64,000 nucleotides of DNA from GWE2-42-39 sp942493345 (GTDB lineage: Bacteria; Bacteroidota; Bacteroidia; Bacteroidales; Prolixibacteraceae). The position numbers and the translations under genes are program-made. The stretch covers positions 3,906,001-3,970,000 of the forward strand of contig OW818695.1 in assembly GCA_942493345.1 (NCBI GenBank), written 5' to 3'. This document shows positions 17,887 through 26,454 of the stretch, in pieces; position 1 is the first letter of the stretch; every line of letters starts with the position of its first letter. The notes under the pieces were generated by a model. The model did no database searches. It was not told where the DNA came from and saw only the letters and a program-made list of their open reading frames with translations.

Positions 17887-19140
17887 ATGAAATCTGTAAA
17901 CCTTAAACCAAATTGGCATTTCAACGAAATGCTGAATCTACAATCATTTGTGAAAAGAACCGGGATTCAGACAACCGCATTTTTTATCCTGATTTTATTT
18001 ATTGCATGTTCAGGATTCGAATCGCAAATAAAACCGTGCGTTGTTGGCGCTGCACGAATCGGTGAATATTTACCTCTCCTGAAAAACAAACGGGTTGGAC
18101 TTGTCGTGAACCAGACTTCCATGATTGATACCGTGCATTTGGTCGATTTGTTGCGGGCCAATGGCGTTGATATTCGTGCTATTTATGCCCCCGAGCACGG
18201 GTACAAAGGCAATGTTGAACGGGGACAGGACATTTCGAGTACCAGCGATTCGGTTACCGGCATTCCGGTTTATTCCATCTATGGTGCTACACGGAAACCA
18301 ACGCCTGAATTTTTAAAAGATGTAGATGTGGTAATTTTCGATATTCAGGATGTCGGGTGCCGTTTTTACACCGTATTCGGAACCATGCATTATGTGATGG
18401 AAGCCTGTGCCGAAAATGGGAAAAAAGTAATTATCATGGACCGTCCGAACCCGCTTGGCTATTATGTCGATGGGCCGGTACTCAAACCGGGCTTTACTTC
18501 GTTTATCGGGATGCATCAGGTGCCGGTTGTACATGGGATGACGGCAGGCGAGTATGCACTGATGATCAACGGCGAGGGTTGGCTGAAGGATAGCGTGAAA
18601 TGCGATATGAAAGTTATAGAACTTGAAAATTATACTCATGCCACCAAATACCAGTTACCGGTGGTTCCATCTCCAAATCTGCCCGACATGAAGTCGGTTT
18701 ACTTGTATCCTATTGTTTGTTTTTTTGAAGGAGCTGAGGTAAACGAAGGTCGGGGAACTTACAAACCCTTTCAGCAATTTGGCGCTCCATATTTTATTCC
18801 TCATGATCATTCCTATGTGCCGGTATCAATTCCGGTACTCAGTCTTCATCCCAAATTCGAAGGCCAAACCTGTTTTGGGTACGATTTGTCGGGAACGGAG
18901 TTGACAGAACTTCAGAAAATAGAAAAGGTGCGGCTTAATTATTTAATCGAGTTTTATCAGGAATCGAATCTCAAAGAATCATTTTTCACCGATTTCTTTG
19001 AAAATCTTGCAGGCTCCGATACCTTGCGAAAACAAATTATTGCCGGACAAACCGAAGAACAAATCAGAAAAAGCTGGGAGGTTGATTTAATCCGGTATAA
19101 AGAAATGCGGAAAAAGTATTTGCTTTATAAAGAACAATAG
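17887..19140 (+). CDS. Exo-beta-N-acetylmuramidase NamZ-like lipoprotein (DUF1343)
   Basis: A full-length 417-residue DUF1343 protein. Motifs are LVVNQTSM, YAPEHGYKGN, FDIQDVGCRFYT, MDRPNPLG, HGMTAGEYA, PSPNLPDM and EGAEVNEGRGT. The hydrophobic segment ends in LFIACSG, a lipobox, so this copy is membrane-anchored, unlike the soluble paralog at 1-676. NamZ enzymes release MurNAc from the non-reducing end of glycan strands; the product would feed the kinase and MurQ encoded convergently downstream. The export signal lies unusually far in (about residues 28-44), so ATG 17929 is a plausible later start. A strong bidirectional terminator follows. Confidence 0.9.
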   Translation: MKSVNLKPNWHFNEMLNLQSFVKRTGIQTTAFFILILFIACSGFESQIKPCVVGAARIGEYLPLLKNKRVGLVVNQTSMIDTVHLVDLLRANGVDIRAIYAPEHGYKGNVERGQDISSTSDSVTGIPVYSIYGATRKPTPEFLKDVDVVIFDIQDVGCRFYTVFGTMHYVMEACAENGKKVIIMDRPNPLGYYVDGPVLKPGFTSFIGMHQVPVVHGMTAGEYALMINGEGWLKDSVKCDMKVIELENYTHATKYQLPVVPSPNLPDMKSVYLYPIVCFFEGAEVNEGRGTYKPFQQFGAPYFIPHDHSYVPVSIPVLSLHPKFEGQTCFGYDLSGTELTELQKIEKVRLNYLIEFYQESNLKESFFTDFFENLAGSDTLRKQIIAGQTEEQIRKSWEVDLIRYKEMRKKYLLYKEQ

Positions 19141-19152
19141 CAAGAAAAAAAT

Positions 19153-19199
19153 AAAATGAAAGGCAGAAATTTGTATTACAAATTTCTGCCTTTCATTTT
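19153..19199. terminator. Bidirectional terminator between namZ-like gene and murQ
   Basis: A perfect 21-bp stem (left arm 19153-19173, right arm 19179-19199, 5-base loop), A-rich before and T-rich after, serves both convergent operons. Its apex, TTTGTATTACAAA (19170-19182), is by itself a perfect palindrome identical to the core of the predicted GntR operators. Confidence 0.85.
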
Positions 19200-19244
19200 T
19201 AGAAAAAACTCTTGAGATGTTATTCTGTGAATGTCAGAATATAA

Positions 19245-20048
19245 TTAATTGTGAAAATTATTCAATACGGCTCTGACTGAACCATGTAACAACAATAGCC
19301 TTTTTGCTTCGTCTTTTCGTATTCCAAGTTCGTCAACAATCATTTTTGTTCCTCGTTCAATCAGCTTTTTGTTGGTCAATTGCATATCAACCATGCGATT
19401 ACCTTTCACTCTGCCCAGTTTTATCATCAGCGAAGTAGTGATCATGTTCAGTACCATTTTTTGCGCTGTACCGGCTTTCATTCGGGTACTCCCGGTTACA
19501 AATTCCGGGCCTACAATTGGCTCTATGGCAACATCAACCTCTTTGGCGATGGCCGAATCGGGGTTGCAGGTGATACAGGCGGTGAGCAGTCCGTTTTTTC
19601 GTGCATCCCGCACTCCGCCAATGACGTATGGCGTTCCTCCAGATGCTGCAATTCCCAATACAGTATCTTTGCTGTTGATTTCAAATTTTTGCAAGTCTTC
19701 CCAGCCCGCACTCAGGTTGTCTTCTGCCATTTCTACGGCTTTACGGATGGCTTTGTCGCCTCCTGCAATGAGCCCGATTACAACTCCTTCGGGCATTCCG
19801 TATGTTGGCGGAACTTCCGAGGCATCGAGAATGCCCATTCGTCCACTGGTACCTGCGCCCAAGTAAAACAAACGTCCTCCTGACATAATCCGTTGAACCA
19901 GTAGTTCAACCAATCGCTCAATCTTGGGGATTTCTTTGTTTACTGCAACATGTACTTTGCTGTCCTCTCTGTTGATGCCTTCCAGTATTTCCCGGATCGA
20001 CATATTCTCTAAATCGTCATACAACGAAGGTGATTCTGTAACTTTCAT
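19245..20048 (-). CDS. murQ: N-acetylmuramic acid 6-phosphate etherase MurQ
   Basis: A 267-residue SIS-domain protein that cleaves the lactyl ether of MurNAc-6-P to give GlcNAc-6-P and D-lactate in the cytoplasm. Visible signatures: GAGTSGRMGILDASE (phosphosugar binding), AASGGTPYV, GPEFVTGSTRMKAGTAQK and NLDKRL-like C-terminal helices. Glu78 and Glu109 are spaced exactly as the catalytic Glu83/Glu114 of E. coli MurQ. The kinase gene ends 30 bp upstream, making a kinase-murQ operon. The D-lactate product matches the D-lactate dehydrogenase encoded at 760-3588. Family length is about 270-300; this one is complete. Confidence 0.96.
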   Translation of the reverse strand: MKVTESPSLYDDLENMSIREILEGINREDSKVHVAVNKEIPKIERLVELLVQRIMSGGRLFYLGAGTSGRMGILDASEVPPTYGMPEGVVIGLIAGGDKAIRKAVEMAEDNLSAGWEDLQKFEINSKDTVLGIAASGGTPYVIGGVRDARKNGLLTACITCNPDSAIAKEVDVAIEPIVGPEFVTGSTRMKAGTAQKMVLNMITTSLMIKLGRVKGNRMVDMQLTNKKLIERGTKMIVDELGIRKDEAKRLLLLHGSVRAVLNNFHN

Positions 20049-20078
20049 TGTGTGTATTTTCTTGTTTTTTGTTCTGTA

Positions 20079-20918
20079 CTATTTCGACAGGTGATATTCC
20101 AATAACCCGTCAATTGGTTTGTGCAGGATTTTTTCAATGCGAATCTTTCTTTCTGCAGCAACTTCTTGTAATATATCTTTATAATGAAAAGCGATTGAAC
20201 CGACAAAGTTTACAGGAAAATCCCGATATGCCTTGTATTGTTCGACATTCTTTTGCAGAAAATCTTCAAAACCGCTTTTTATAAGTTCTTTAAAATAAGG
20301 GTGTCCGATATTTTTCATCATAAATTTTGAAAAACCGGCCAGATACCTGCTGGGGTATTCTTCCCGGTACACAGCCGCTAAAACCTTGGGCATTTCCAGT
20401 TTTAATTCATTGTCAATGATTGATTTTAGATCGTTGGGAATCGCACGTTTGAAATAGTTGTTCAGGAAGATCTTCCCCAAGTAGGCGCCGCTGCCTTCGT
20501 CTCCTAAAATGTAACCGAGGCTCGGTACTTTTTCTGTAATCTTTACGCCATCGTATTTGCACGAATTTGATCCTGTGCCGATAATACATGCAATGCCTTC
20601 CTGTTTGTTCAAAAGTGCATGGGCTGCGCCAAGCATATCGTCTTCAACTTCAATTTTTGCGGAAGGGAAGATATTTTTAAGGGCATGAATAACGGTGCGA
20701 TCAGTTTCATTTTTAATACATCCGGCGCCGTAAAAATAAATATTGCTTACCGAGTCTTTTGTTCCTTCTCGAAACGAATGTGACAGTTTTCTGGTAATTT
20801 CATCTGAATCCTGAAAATATGGGTTGATTCCAGTGGTCTCAATATCGCCAATAAGCTGGTTGTCTTTTACCAATAACCAATCTGTTTTTGTAGTGCCGCT
20901 GTCTGCAATTAATATCAT
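20079..20918 (-). CDS. BadF/BcrA-type amino-sugar kinase (MurNAc or GlcNAc kinase)
   Basis: A 279-residue ASKHA-fold kinase. N-terminal phosphate-1 motif ILIADSGTTKTDW, then INPYFQDSDEI, the second phosphate region CIIGTGSNSCKYDG and the BadF-specific GYILGDEGSGAYLGK. Family members phosphorylate GlcNAc; the Tannerella forsythia homologue MurK phosphorylates MurNAc and is encoded next to murQ, as here. MurNAc-6-P for MurQ is therefore the likely product. ATG 20918 was chosen as it starts directly at the conserved beta-strand; ATG 20942 would add eight residues. It is expressed from a divergent promoter region shared with the amidase operon. Confidence 0.88.
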   Translation of the reverse strand: MILIADSGTTKTDWLLVKDNQLIGDIETTGINPYFQDSDEITRKLSHSFREGTKDSVSNIYFYGAGCIKNETDRTVIHALKNIFPSAKIEVEDDMLGAAHALLNKQEGIACIIGTGSNSCKYDGVKITEKVPSLGYILGDEGSGAYLGKIFLNNYFKRAIPNDLKSIIDNELKLEMPKVLAAVYREEYPSRYLAGFSKFMMKNIGHPYFKELIKSGFEDFLQKNVEQYKAYRDFPVNFVGSIAFHYKDILQEVAAERKIRIEKILHKPIDGLLEYHLSK

Positions 20919-20964
20919 TCGTTGAGTTTGATAATAAATCATTTAGTAAGAAAAATAGACCTTG

Positions 20965-21021
20965 CAAATATAAGGTTTTTTTGTTATTTATAATATGTAT
21001 TACAAATATTATTTATCTTTG
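20965..21021. promoter_or_regulatory. Divergent promoter region, kinase-murQ and amidase operons
   Basis: Minus-strand -7 box TATATTTG (20965-20972) faces the kinase; + strand -7 box TATCTTTG (21014-21021) faces the amidase gene at 21051. Operator site 3 lies between them, where both -33 regions would be. Confidence 0.55.
20987..21006. promoter_or_regulatory. Predicted GntR operator, site 3
   Basis: TTTATAATATGTATTACAAA shares the 16-base block TAATATGTATTACAAA with site 2 and differs from site 1 by two bases overall. The position between two divergent -7 boxes allows one protein dimer to control both operons. Confidence 0.6.
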
Positions 21022-21050
21022 TTTTCATCAACAAAAATCTTTTTAAACCG

Positions 21051-24038
21051 ATGTCCAAACATATTGAAAATTCATCGATTAGGAGTGGAATCAGATATAT
21101 TTTAAATTGTTATTTAACGGCTGTAATTTTTGTTGTGAGCCCGGTAACATTGCTTGCGCAGGGATTGCCACAACAAAATGCAATTTCATTGAAAACTATT
21201 AAACAGGTACTGGATAACCGTGTTGGAAATAAGCTGCTTTCACTTGATTTTAATTATCAAAACGGGAAAAAGATAAAAATAGATACTCTTTATTATTCGC
21301 CTTCAAACGATACCCTGAACATTTTTTTTAGTGCTGCTTTTGCCGAAATGCCTCTCCGCACAACATCTATTCAGCAGTTAAATGATACTATTTACAAGTA
21401 TCTTCCGAATACACCGTCGGTAGCATTGCAATTTTATTCGAATCATGTTCCGGTTGAGAAATTGATTCCAAATTACTATCTGGAGCAGTCGGATTATAGC
21501 CGGTTGCCTCAAAACAACGGATTGAGGCCGGAACGAAAAAATCTGGTTGTGAAAACGAGGCAATATGAAATTCCCAAAGGACTTGAAAATTCGAATATTG
21601 CTTTGTGGAACAGTCATGGCTGGTATTATGAGCAAAAATTGAATCGCTGGGAATGGCAGCGCGCCCGTTTGTTTACCACATTGGAAGATATTTCTCCGAC
21701 AGCATTTGTCATACCATTTCTGATTCCAATGCTTGAGAATGCCGGAGCAACTGTATTTCTCCCGAGGGAACGCGACTGGCAACCCAACGAAGTAATTGTC
21801 GATAACGATTCTTCGACCGGGAAAAGCAGGTTGTTGAAACCACGGAAGACAGAGGAAAAAGAAAGTGGCTTTGCTATCGGAAATATTCCGTATACAACTG
21901 AAAACCCCTTCAAACAGGGAACTTTCATCGAAATTAACGAAAAAACAAAACGGAAGGACGTGGTTTATTTGCCTGATATTCCTGAAGATGGGGAATACAG
22001 CGTGTATGTTTCGTATGCAAAAGGAGAGGGGGAAGTAACATATCGGGTTTATCATACGGGCGGTACTACCGATTTCCGTGTTGATCAGCGGATGGGCTTC
22101 GGAACGTGGGTGCATCTCGGCAAATTTTTATTCAGAAAAGGGAAAAATGATGAAACCGGAAAAGTAGTATTGTTGGTTCCTTTTACATCCCGGCAGTTGA
22201 TAACTGCCGATGCTGTACGCTTTGGTGGTGGCATGGGGGTGATCAACCGAAATGGTCAGCTCAGCCAGCGTGCCCGCTTTTTTGAAGGAGCCCGCTACAA
22301 TCTGCAATATTCGGGGGCTCCCGATACATTGGTGTGGAGTTTCAGCAACGGTGAAAATGATTATACTGACGACTACAAAAGTCGTGGTGAATGGGTGAAC
22401 TGGCTTATTGGCGCCCCGTTTGGACCAAATAAAGACCGTAATTCGCAGGGGTTGGGTATTCCTGTTGATTTGTCACTCGCTTTTCATACCGATGCCGGGA
22501 TATTGGATGGCGATAAAATTGTCGGTACACTGGGCATCTATTCAACGACTCAAGATCAGGCTGTTTTTCCCGACGGGCAGTCGAAATATGCTTCCCGCGA
22601 CCTTACAGACCTGATTCAAACCCAAATAGTTGATGATATTTCCAGAAAATATAATAAAGACTGGGCACGGCGCGGCATGTGGAATTCGGAATACAGCGAA
22701 TCGTTCCGTCCCAATGTTCCTGCCATGTTGCTCGAACTGCTTTCGCATCAAAATCTGAATGATGTTCGCTATTTGTTGCATCCTTCGTATAAGTTCGACG
22801 TGTCGCGCGCCATCTACAAGGGAATGCTCCGGTTTTTGGCCACGCAATACAATTATTTGTATGTGGTACAGCCTTTACCCGTCGATCATCTGTTTGCTGA
22901 ATTCACAGACGAAAATGAAATTACGCTGCAATGGTCTCCGGTTGCCGACCCCCTGGAATCTACGGCAGTACCTGATAAATACATCGTTTATCAGCGGGTT
23001 GGCGACAATGGTTTTGATAATGGAACGATGACTTCTGGAACGAAACTAAAAATTACGGTTCCGCAAAAGGGAGAAATTTACCGTTTCAGGGTTACAGCGG
23101 TGAATGACGGTGGCGAAAGTTTTCCGTCGGAAGAAATTTCGGTGGGAATTTCAGAAAAAAGCAAAGGAAATATGTTGATCGTAAACGGATTCGACCGGAT
23201 TGACAGTCCCGAAATATTTGAAACCGATTCGCTTTCGGGCGTCATGCGGGCGCTGGATCACGGAGTGGCTCGTGGATACGATGTTGGCACGGTTGGCGAC
23301 CAGTATGATTTTGTGCGGAAATCGGCTTGGTTGGACGACGACAGTCCCGGTCACGGAGCCAGTTACGGCGATTTGGAAACAACTATTTTTCGTGGAAATA
23401 CGTTCGATTTTGCTGCAATTCACGGCGAAAGTATCTTGAATGCAGGCTACAGTTTTGTAACTTCCAGTGATGAATCGGTAGAGGATAAACAGCTCGAAAT
23501 ATCAAATTATCAGATGATCGATCTTTTGTATGGTGAAGAAAAAACCAGCTATTTTCCCGGAAAAGACAGTACTGCTCATTTTTCAATTTATACTGAGAAA
23601 ATGCTCAGCGCGTTGGAAAATTATACCCGTTCAGGAGGAAATATTTTTATTTCGGGCGCCTACATTGGCAGCGATATTGGCAATGACTCCGTTCAGATAA
23701 ACCGGGTAGGCAAGCTCTTAAAATACAAATGGCGGACCGGACATGCAGTGAAAAATGTCGATTTTGTTTCGGTTTCGCCCCGTTTCAATGTTTCAGGAAC
23801 GGTAAATACTGCATATAATTTGCAACAATACCCGGTGGAAGCGCCCGATGCCATTGAACCTTTCGATGCCGGGGCCGAAACGGTTTTTAGATACGTGGAA
23901 AACAATACCAGCGCTGCGGTTGCCGCCAAAGGCAATTATAAAGTAGTTGCGTTGGGTTTTCCGTTCGAATGCGTGAAAAATCAATCAGACAGATATAAAT
24001 TAGTACAACAAATTTTTGATTTCTTTACTAAAGATTAA
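21051..24038 (+). CDS. Secreted N-acetylmuramoyl-L-alanine amidase-like protein with inserted golvesin/xly-type domain and FN3
   Basis: A 995-residue exported protein (hydrophobic segment about 15-35, ending LLAQG). An Amidase_3-type fold appears split: the first zinc His in WNSHGWYYE (H189) and a probable Glu ligand at about 212 (TTLED), then the second His in LAFHTDAG (H479) and the catalytic-type Glu in PAMLLELLSH (E562). Between them (about 310-405) lies a golvesin C-terminal-like domain (LPDIPEDGEYSVYVSY, YRVYHTGGTTDF, ADAVRFGG), known from proteins often annotated as xanthan lyase. An FN3 domain (about 640-705) and an uncharacterised C-terminal domain (715-995) follow. An amidase would strip stem peptides and give the denuded glycans used by NamZ, GHL10 and SpoIID-type enzymes. 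First gene of a five-gene operon. Confidence 0.82.
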   Translation: MSKHIENSSIRSGIRYILNCYLTAVIFVVSPVTLLAQGLPQQNAISLKTIKQVLDNRVGNKLLSLDFNYQNGKKIKIDTLYYSPSNDTLNIFFSAAFAEMPLRTTSIQQLNDTIYKYLPNTPSVALQFYSNHVPVEKLIPNYYLEQSDYSRLPQNNGLRPERKNLVVKTRQYEIPKGLENSNIALWNSHGWYYEQKLNRWEWQRARLFTTLEDISPTAFVIPFLIPMLENAGATVFLPRERDWQPNEVIVDNDSSTGKSRLLKPRKTEEKESGFAIGNIPYTTENPFKQGTFIEINEKTKRKDVVYLPDIPEDGEYSVYVSYAKGEGEVTYRVYHTGGTTDFRVDQRMGFGTWVHLGKFLFRKGKNDETGKVVLLVPFTSRQLITADAVRFGGGMGVINRNGQLSQRARFFEGARYNLQYSGAPDTLVWSFSNGENDYTDDYKSRGEWVNWLIGAPFGPNKDRNSQGLGIPVDLSLAFHTDAGILDGDKIVGTLGIYSTTQDQAVFPDGQSKYASRDLTDLIQTQIVDDISRKYNKDWARRGMWNSEYSESFRPNVPAMLLELLSHQNLNDVRYLLHPSYKFDVSRAIYKGMLRFLATQYNYLYVVQPLPVDHLFAEFTDENEITLQWSPVADPLESTAVPDKYIVYQRVGDNGFDNGTMTSGTKLKITVPQKGEIYRFRVTAVNDGGESFPSEEISVGISEKSKGNMLIVNGFDRIDSPEIFETDSLSGVMRALDHGVARGYDVGTVGDQYDFVRKSAWLDDDSPGHGASYGDLETTIFRGNTFDFAAIHGESILNAGYSFVTSSDESVEDKQLEISNYQMIDLLYGEEKTSYFPGKDSTAHFSIYTEKMLSALENYTRSGGNIFISGAYIGSDIGNDSVQINRVGKLLKYKWRTGHAVKNVDFVSVSPRFNVSGTVNTAYNLQQYPVEAPDAIEPFDAGAETVFRYVENNTSAAVAAKGNYKVVALGFPFECVKNQSDRYKLVQQIFDFFTKD

Positions 24039-24050
24039 ACCTTTTTGACG

Positions 24051-25508
24051 ATGGCAGTAATTTATAGTTTTATCCCGAATGGTACAGAGAGTGAAGTGAA
24101 AGACCTGATCAGCGAATTGCAAAGCAACGCTTCGGTTGAAAAAATAGTTATAAACGATTCTCTTGATGCAAAGGAAAATGTAAAAATAAAACGGTTTTCC
24201 TACGAAAACTTTACCGGAACCGACTTCTTAAAGCGAATGGAAAAAGAATCAGAGGGGGCTGATTATATTTTGCTTGTTACAAAAGAAACATCAGTAGAAA
24301 CGGGCCAATTTGCCCTTGAGCGTTTGGTTAGTGTGGCCCAGGCAACTGGGGCCGGAATGGTATATTCCGATTACATGGAAGTGAAAGAGGGAAAACTTTC
24401 GGCACATCCGTTAATCGACTACCAGCAAGGCAGTTTGCGCGATGATTTCGATTTTGGGCCGCTGGTTTTGTATTGCGCCAAGGCATTCCGTGAAGCAGTT
24501 CGCGAAATGACGCAACAATTTTCGCATGCCGGGTTTTATTATTTGCGACTGAAAGTTTCGCAAAAACACGACATTGTGCGTATCCCCGAGTTTTTATACA
24601 CCATCGATGAGACCGACATTCGCAAAAGCGGACAAAAAATATTCGATTATGTCGATCCGAAAAACCGGCAGGTACAGATTGAAATGGAACAGGCCGCGAC
24701 CGAACATCTCAAAAATGTGGGAGCCTGGCTGAAACCTGAATTTTCAGAAATAAAGTTTTCAGAAAGTGAATTTGATACCAAAGCTTCGGTGATTATTCCG
24801 GTGTTGAACCGTGAAAAAACGATTGCCGACGCCATTCAATCGGTATTGAATCAGAAAACCAATTTCCCGTTTAACCTTCTGGTTGTCGATAATCATTCAA
24901 AAGACCGGACAACCGAAATCATTAACTCTTTTTCAGAAAAAGACGAGCGGGTAATTCATATTATTCCCGAACGCAATGATTTAGGAATCGGCGGTTGCTG
25001 GAATGCTGCGGTACACAATCCGCGTTGCGGAATGTTTGCTGTTCAGCTCGACAGCGACGATATTTATAAAGATGAAAATACGCTGCAAACGATGGTCGAT
25101 GCCTTTTACCGCGAAAACTGCGCGATGGTGGTTGGCACGTATCAGTTGGTGAATTTTAAGCTGGAAGAAATTCCTCCCGGAATTATCGATCACAAGGAAT
25201 GGACTCCCGACAATGGTCGGAATAACGTCCTTCGAATCAACGGACTGGGCGCTCCGCGTGCTTTCTATACGCCGGTTTTGCGTGAGGTGAAAGTCTCGAA
25301 TGTGAGCTATGGCGAAGATTATGCGGTGGGGTTGGCTATTTCGCGCGAGTACCGCATTGGCCGTGTGTATGAAAATGTGTACCTGTGCCGTCGCTGGGAC
25401 GATAATTCGGATGCCGCGCTCGACATCGAAAAAATGAACAAGCACAATCTGTACAAAGACCGTATCCGTACAATCGAACTGAAAGCACGGCAACGAAAAA
25501 ATAAATAA
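24051..25508 (+). CDS. Family 2 glycosyltransferase with degenerate N-terminal GT-A-like half
   Basis: A 485-residue cytoplasmic protein without signal or membrane segments. The C-terminal half (about 245-460) is a GT2 domain: ASVIIPVLNREKTIADAIQS, LLVVDNHSKDRTTEI, GGCWNAA and the metal-binding DSDD at 334-337. The N-terminal 220 residues resemble another GT-A fold (YILLVTKETSVETGQ, GMVYSDYMEV) without a clear DxD, so may be non-catalytic. Donor and acceptor are unknown. It begins 12 bp after the amidase stop and the DUF4922 gene begins 2 bp after its stop, so it is tightly co-operonic. ATG 24051 is preferred over TTG 24045. Confidence 0.83.
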   Translation: MAVIYSFIPNGTESEVKDLISELQSNASVEKIVINDSLDAKENVKIKRFSYENFTGTDFLKRMEKESEGADYILLVTKETSVETGQFALERLVSVAQATGAGMVYSDYMEVKEGKLSAHPLIDYQQGSLRDDFDFGPLVLYCAKAFREAVREMTQQFSHAGFYYLRLKVSQKHDIVRIPEFLYTIDETDIRKSGQKIFDYVDPKNRQVQIEMEQAATEHLKNVGAWLKPEFSEIKFSESEFDTKASVIIPVLNREKTIADAIQSVLNQKTNFPFNLLVVDNHSKDRTTEIINSFSEKDERVIHIIPERNDLGIGGCWNAAVHNPRCGMFAVQLDSDDIYKDENTLQTMVDAFYRENCAMVVGTYQLVNFKLEEIPPGIIDHKEWTPDNGRNNVLRINGLGAPRAFYTPVLREVKVSNVSYGEDYAVGLAISREYRIGRVYENVYLCRRWDDNSDAALDIEKMNKHNLYKDRIRTIELKARQRKNK

Positions 25509-25510
25509 GC

Positions 25511-26452
25511 ATGTTGGATTTCAATGAAAAGGCAAAGCAGTTACTGATTGCACAAAAAAATGATTGGCCGACAGCCCGGAAGAATTATTCTGATCTGGAA
25601 AATGTTCAGGTTCGGGTATTTGATTTTAATGGCTTTCTGATCAAAGTTCAGTTTAACCCGGTACGCATTGTTTCATCGGCTGCCAAAGTCGACCAGCAGT
25701 CAATTGCCAGCCGGAAATGCTTTTTGTGTGCGGAAAACCGCCCGACAGAACAGCAGCAACTTGTTTTTGGCAACTACGAAATACTGGTGAACCCGTTCCC
25801 GATTTTCCCGGAGCATTTTACGATTCCGGGTCGCGATCATGCGCCGCAGCAAATGGCAGGCCGATTCGGTGAAATGCTCGACCTGGCTGAAGTTTTACAC
25901 GATTTTACGATTTTTTACAACGGTCCGAAATGTGGCGCTTCGGCTCCCGACCATTTTCATTTTCAGGCCGGGAAAAAGGGTTTCATGCCGCTTGAATCGG
26001 AAATTGAAAATCTGAAGCAAAAAAAAGGGACAAAACTGGCTGCAGGTTCGGTCGATGTTTGGGCAATAAACGATGGCATCCGCAATTTTCTTTTCATGGA
26101 AAGTTTCGGAAAAGCGAATCTTGAGTCGTGCTTCAATTCGATATACGAAAAGCTGGATTTTTTAAATGAACTTGTTGGCGAAGAGCCGATGATGAATATT
26201 TTAGCCGGATATGAGAACGGGAAATGGCAGGTTTTTATCTTTCCCCGGTTTCGGCACCGTCCCTGGCAATATTTCGACGAAGGAGAAGCGAATATCCTGT
26301 TGAGTCCCGCTTCTGTTGATTTGGGCGGCGTTTTGATTACGCCGCTGGAAAAAGATTTCGGTAAAATTACAAAAGCTGATATTGTCGATATTTTTTATCA
26401 GATTTTGTGGCCCGCAGAAAAGTTTGATTCATTGGTGAAAAGCATATTTTAG
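25511..26452 (+). CDS. DUF4922 protein, HIT-like nucleotidyltransferase/phosphorylase fold
   Basis: A 313-residue cytoplasmic protein. Features shared with the GalT / Ap4A phosphorylase / GDP-glucose phosphorylase branch of the HIT superfamily: CFLCAENRP, the strand VNPFPIFPEHFTIPGRDH, YNGPKCGASAPDHFHFQAG and the active-site-type HxHxQ at 148-152 (H148, H150, Q152). Such enzymes move nucleotides on and off sugar phosphates. A role making or degrading the nucleotide-sugar for the GT2 enzyme encoded just upstream, or salvaging one from wall sugars, is an inference. Gaps to neighbours are 2 bp on both sides. Confidence 0.75.
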   Translation: MLDFNEKAKQLLIAQKNDWPTARKNYSDLENVQVRVFDFNGFLIKVQFNPVRIVSSAAKVDQQSIASRKCFLCAENRPTEQQQLVFGNYEILVNPFPIFPEHFTIPGRDHAPQQMAGRFGEMLDLAEVLHDFTIFYNGPKCGASAPDHFHFQAGKKGFMPLESEIENLKQKKGTKLAAGSVDVWAINDGIRNFLFMESFGKANLESCFNSIYEKLDFLNELVGEEPMMNILAGYENGKWQVFIFPRFRHRPWQYFDEGEANILLSPASVDLGGVLITPLEKDFGKITKADIVDIFYQILWPAEKFDSLVKSIF

Positions 26453-26454
26453 TA

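Noticed and set aside
19369..19883. Two long + strand frames (165 and 167 codons) across murQ
   Set aside because: They lie entirely antisense to murQ, whose residues and catalytic Glu spacing are unmistakable; no domain is visible in either frame.
21378..22115. 245-codon minus-strand frame inside the amidase gene
   Set aside because: Antisense to a conserved amidase region; no recognisable domain.
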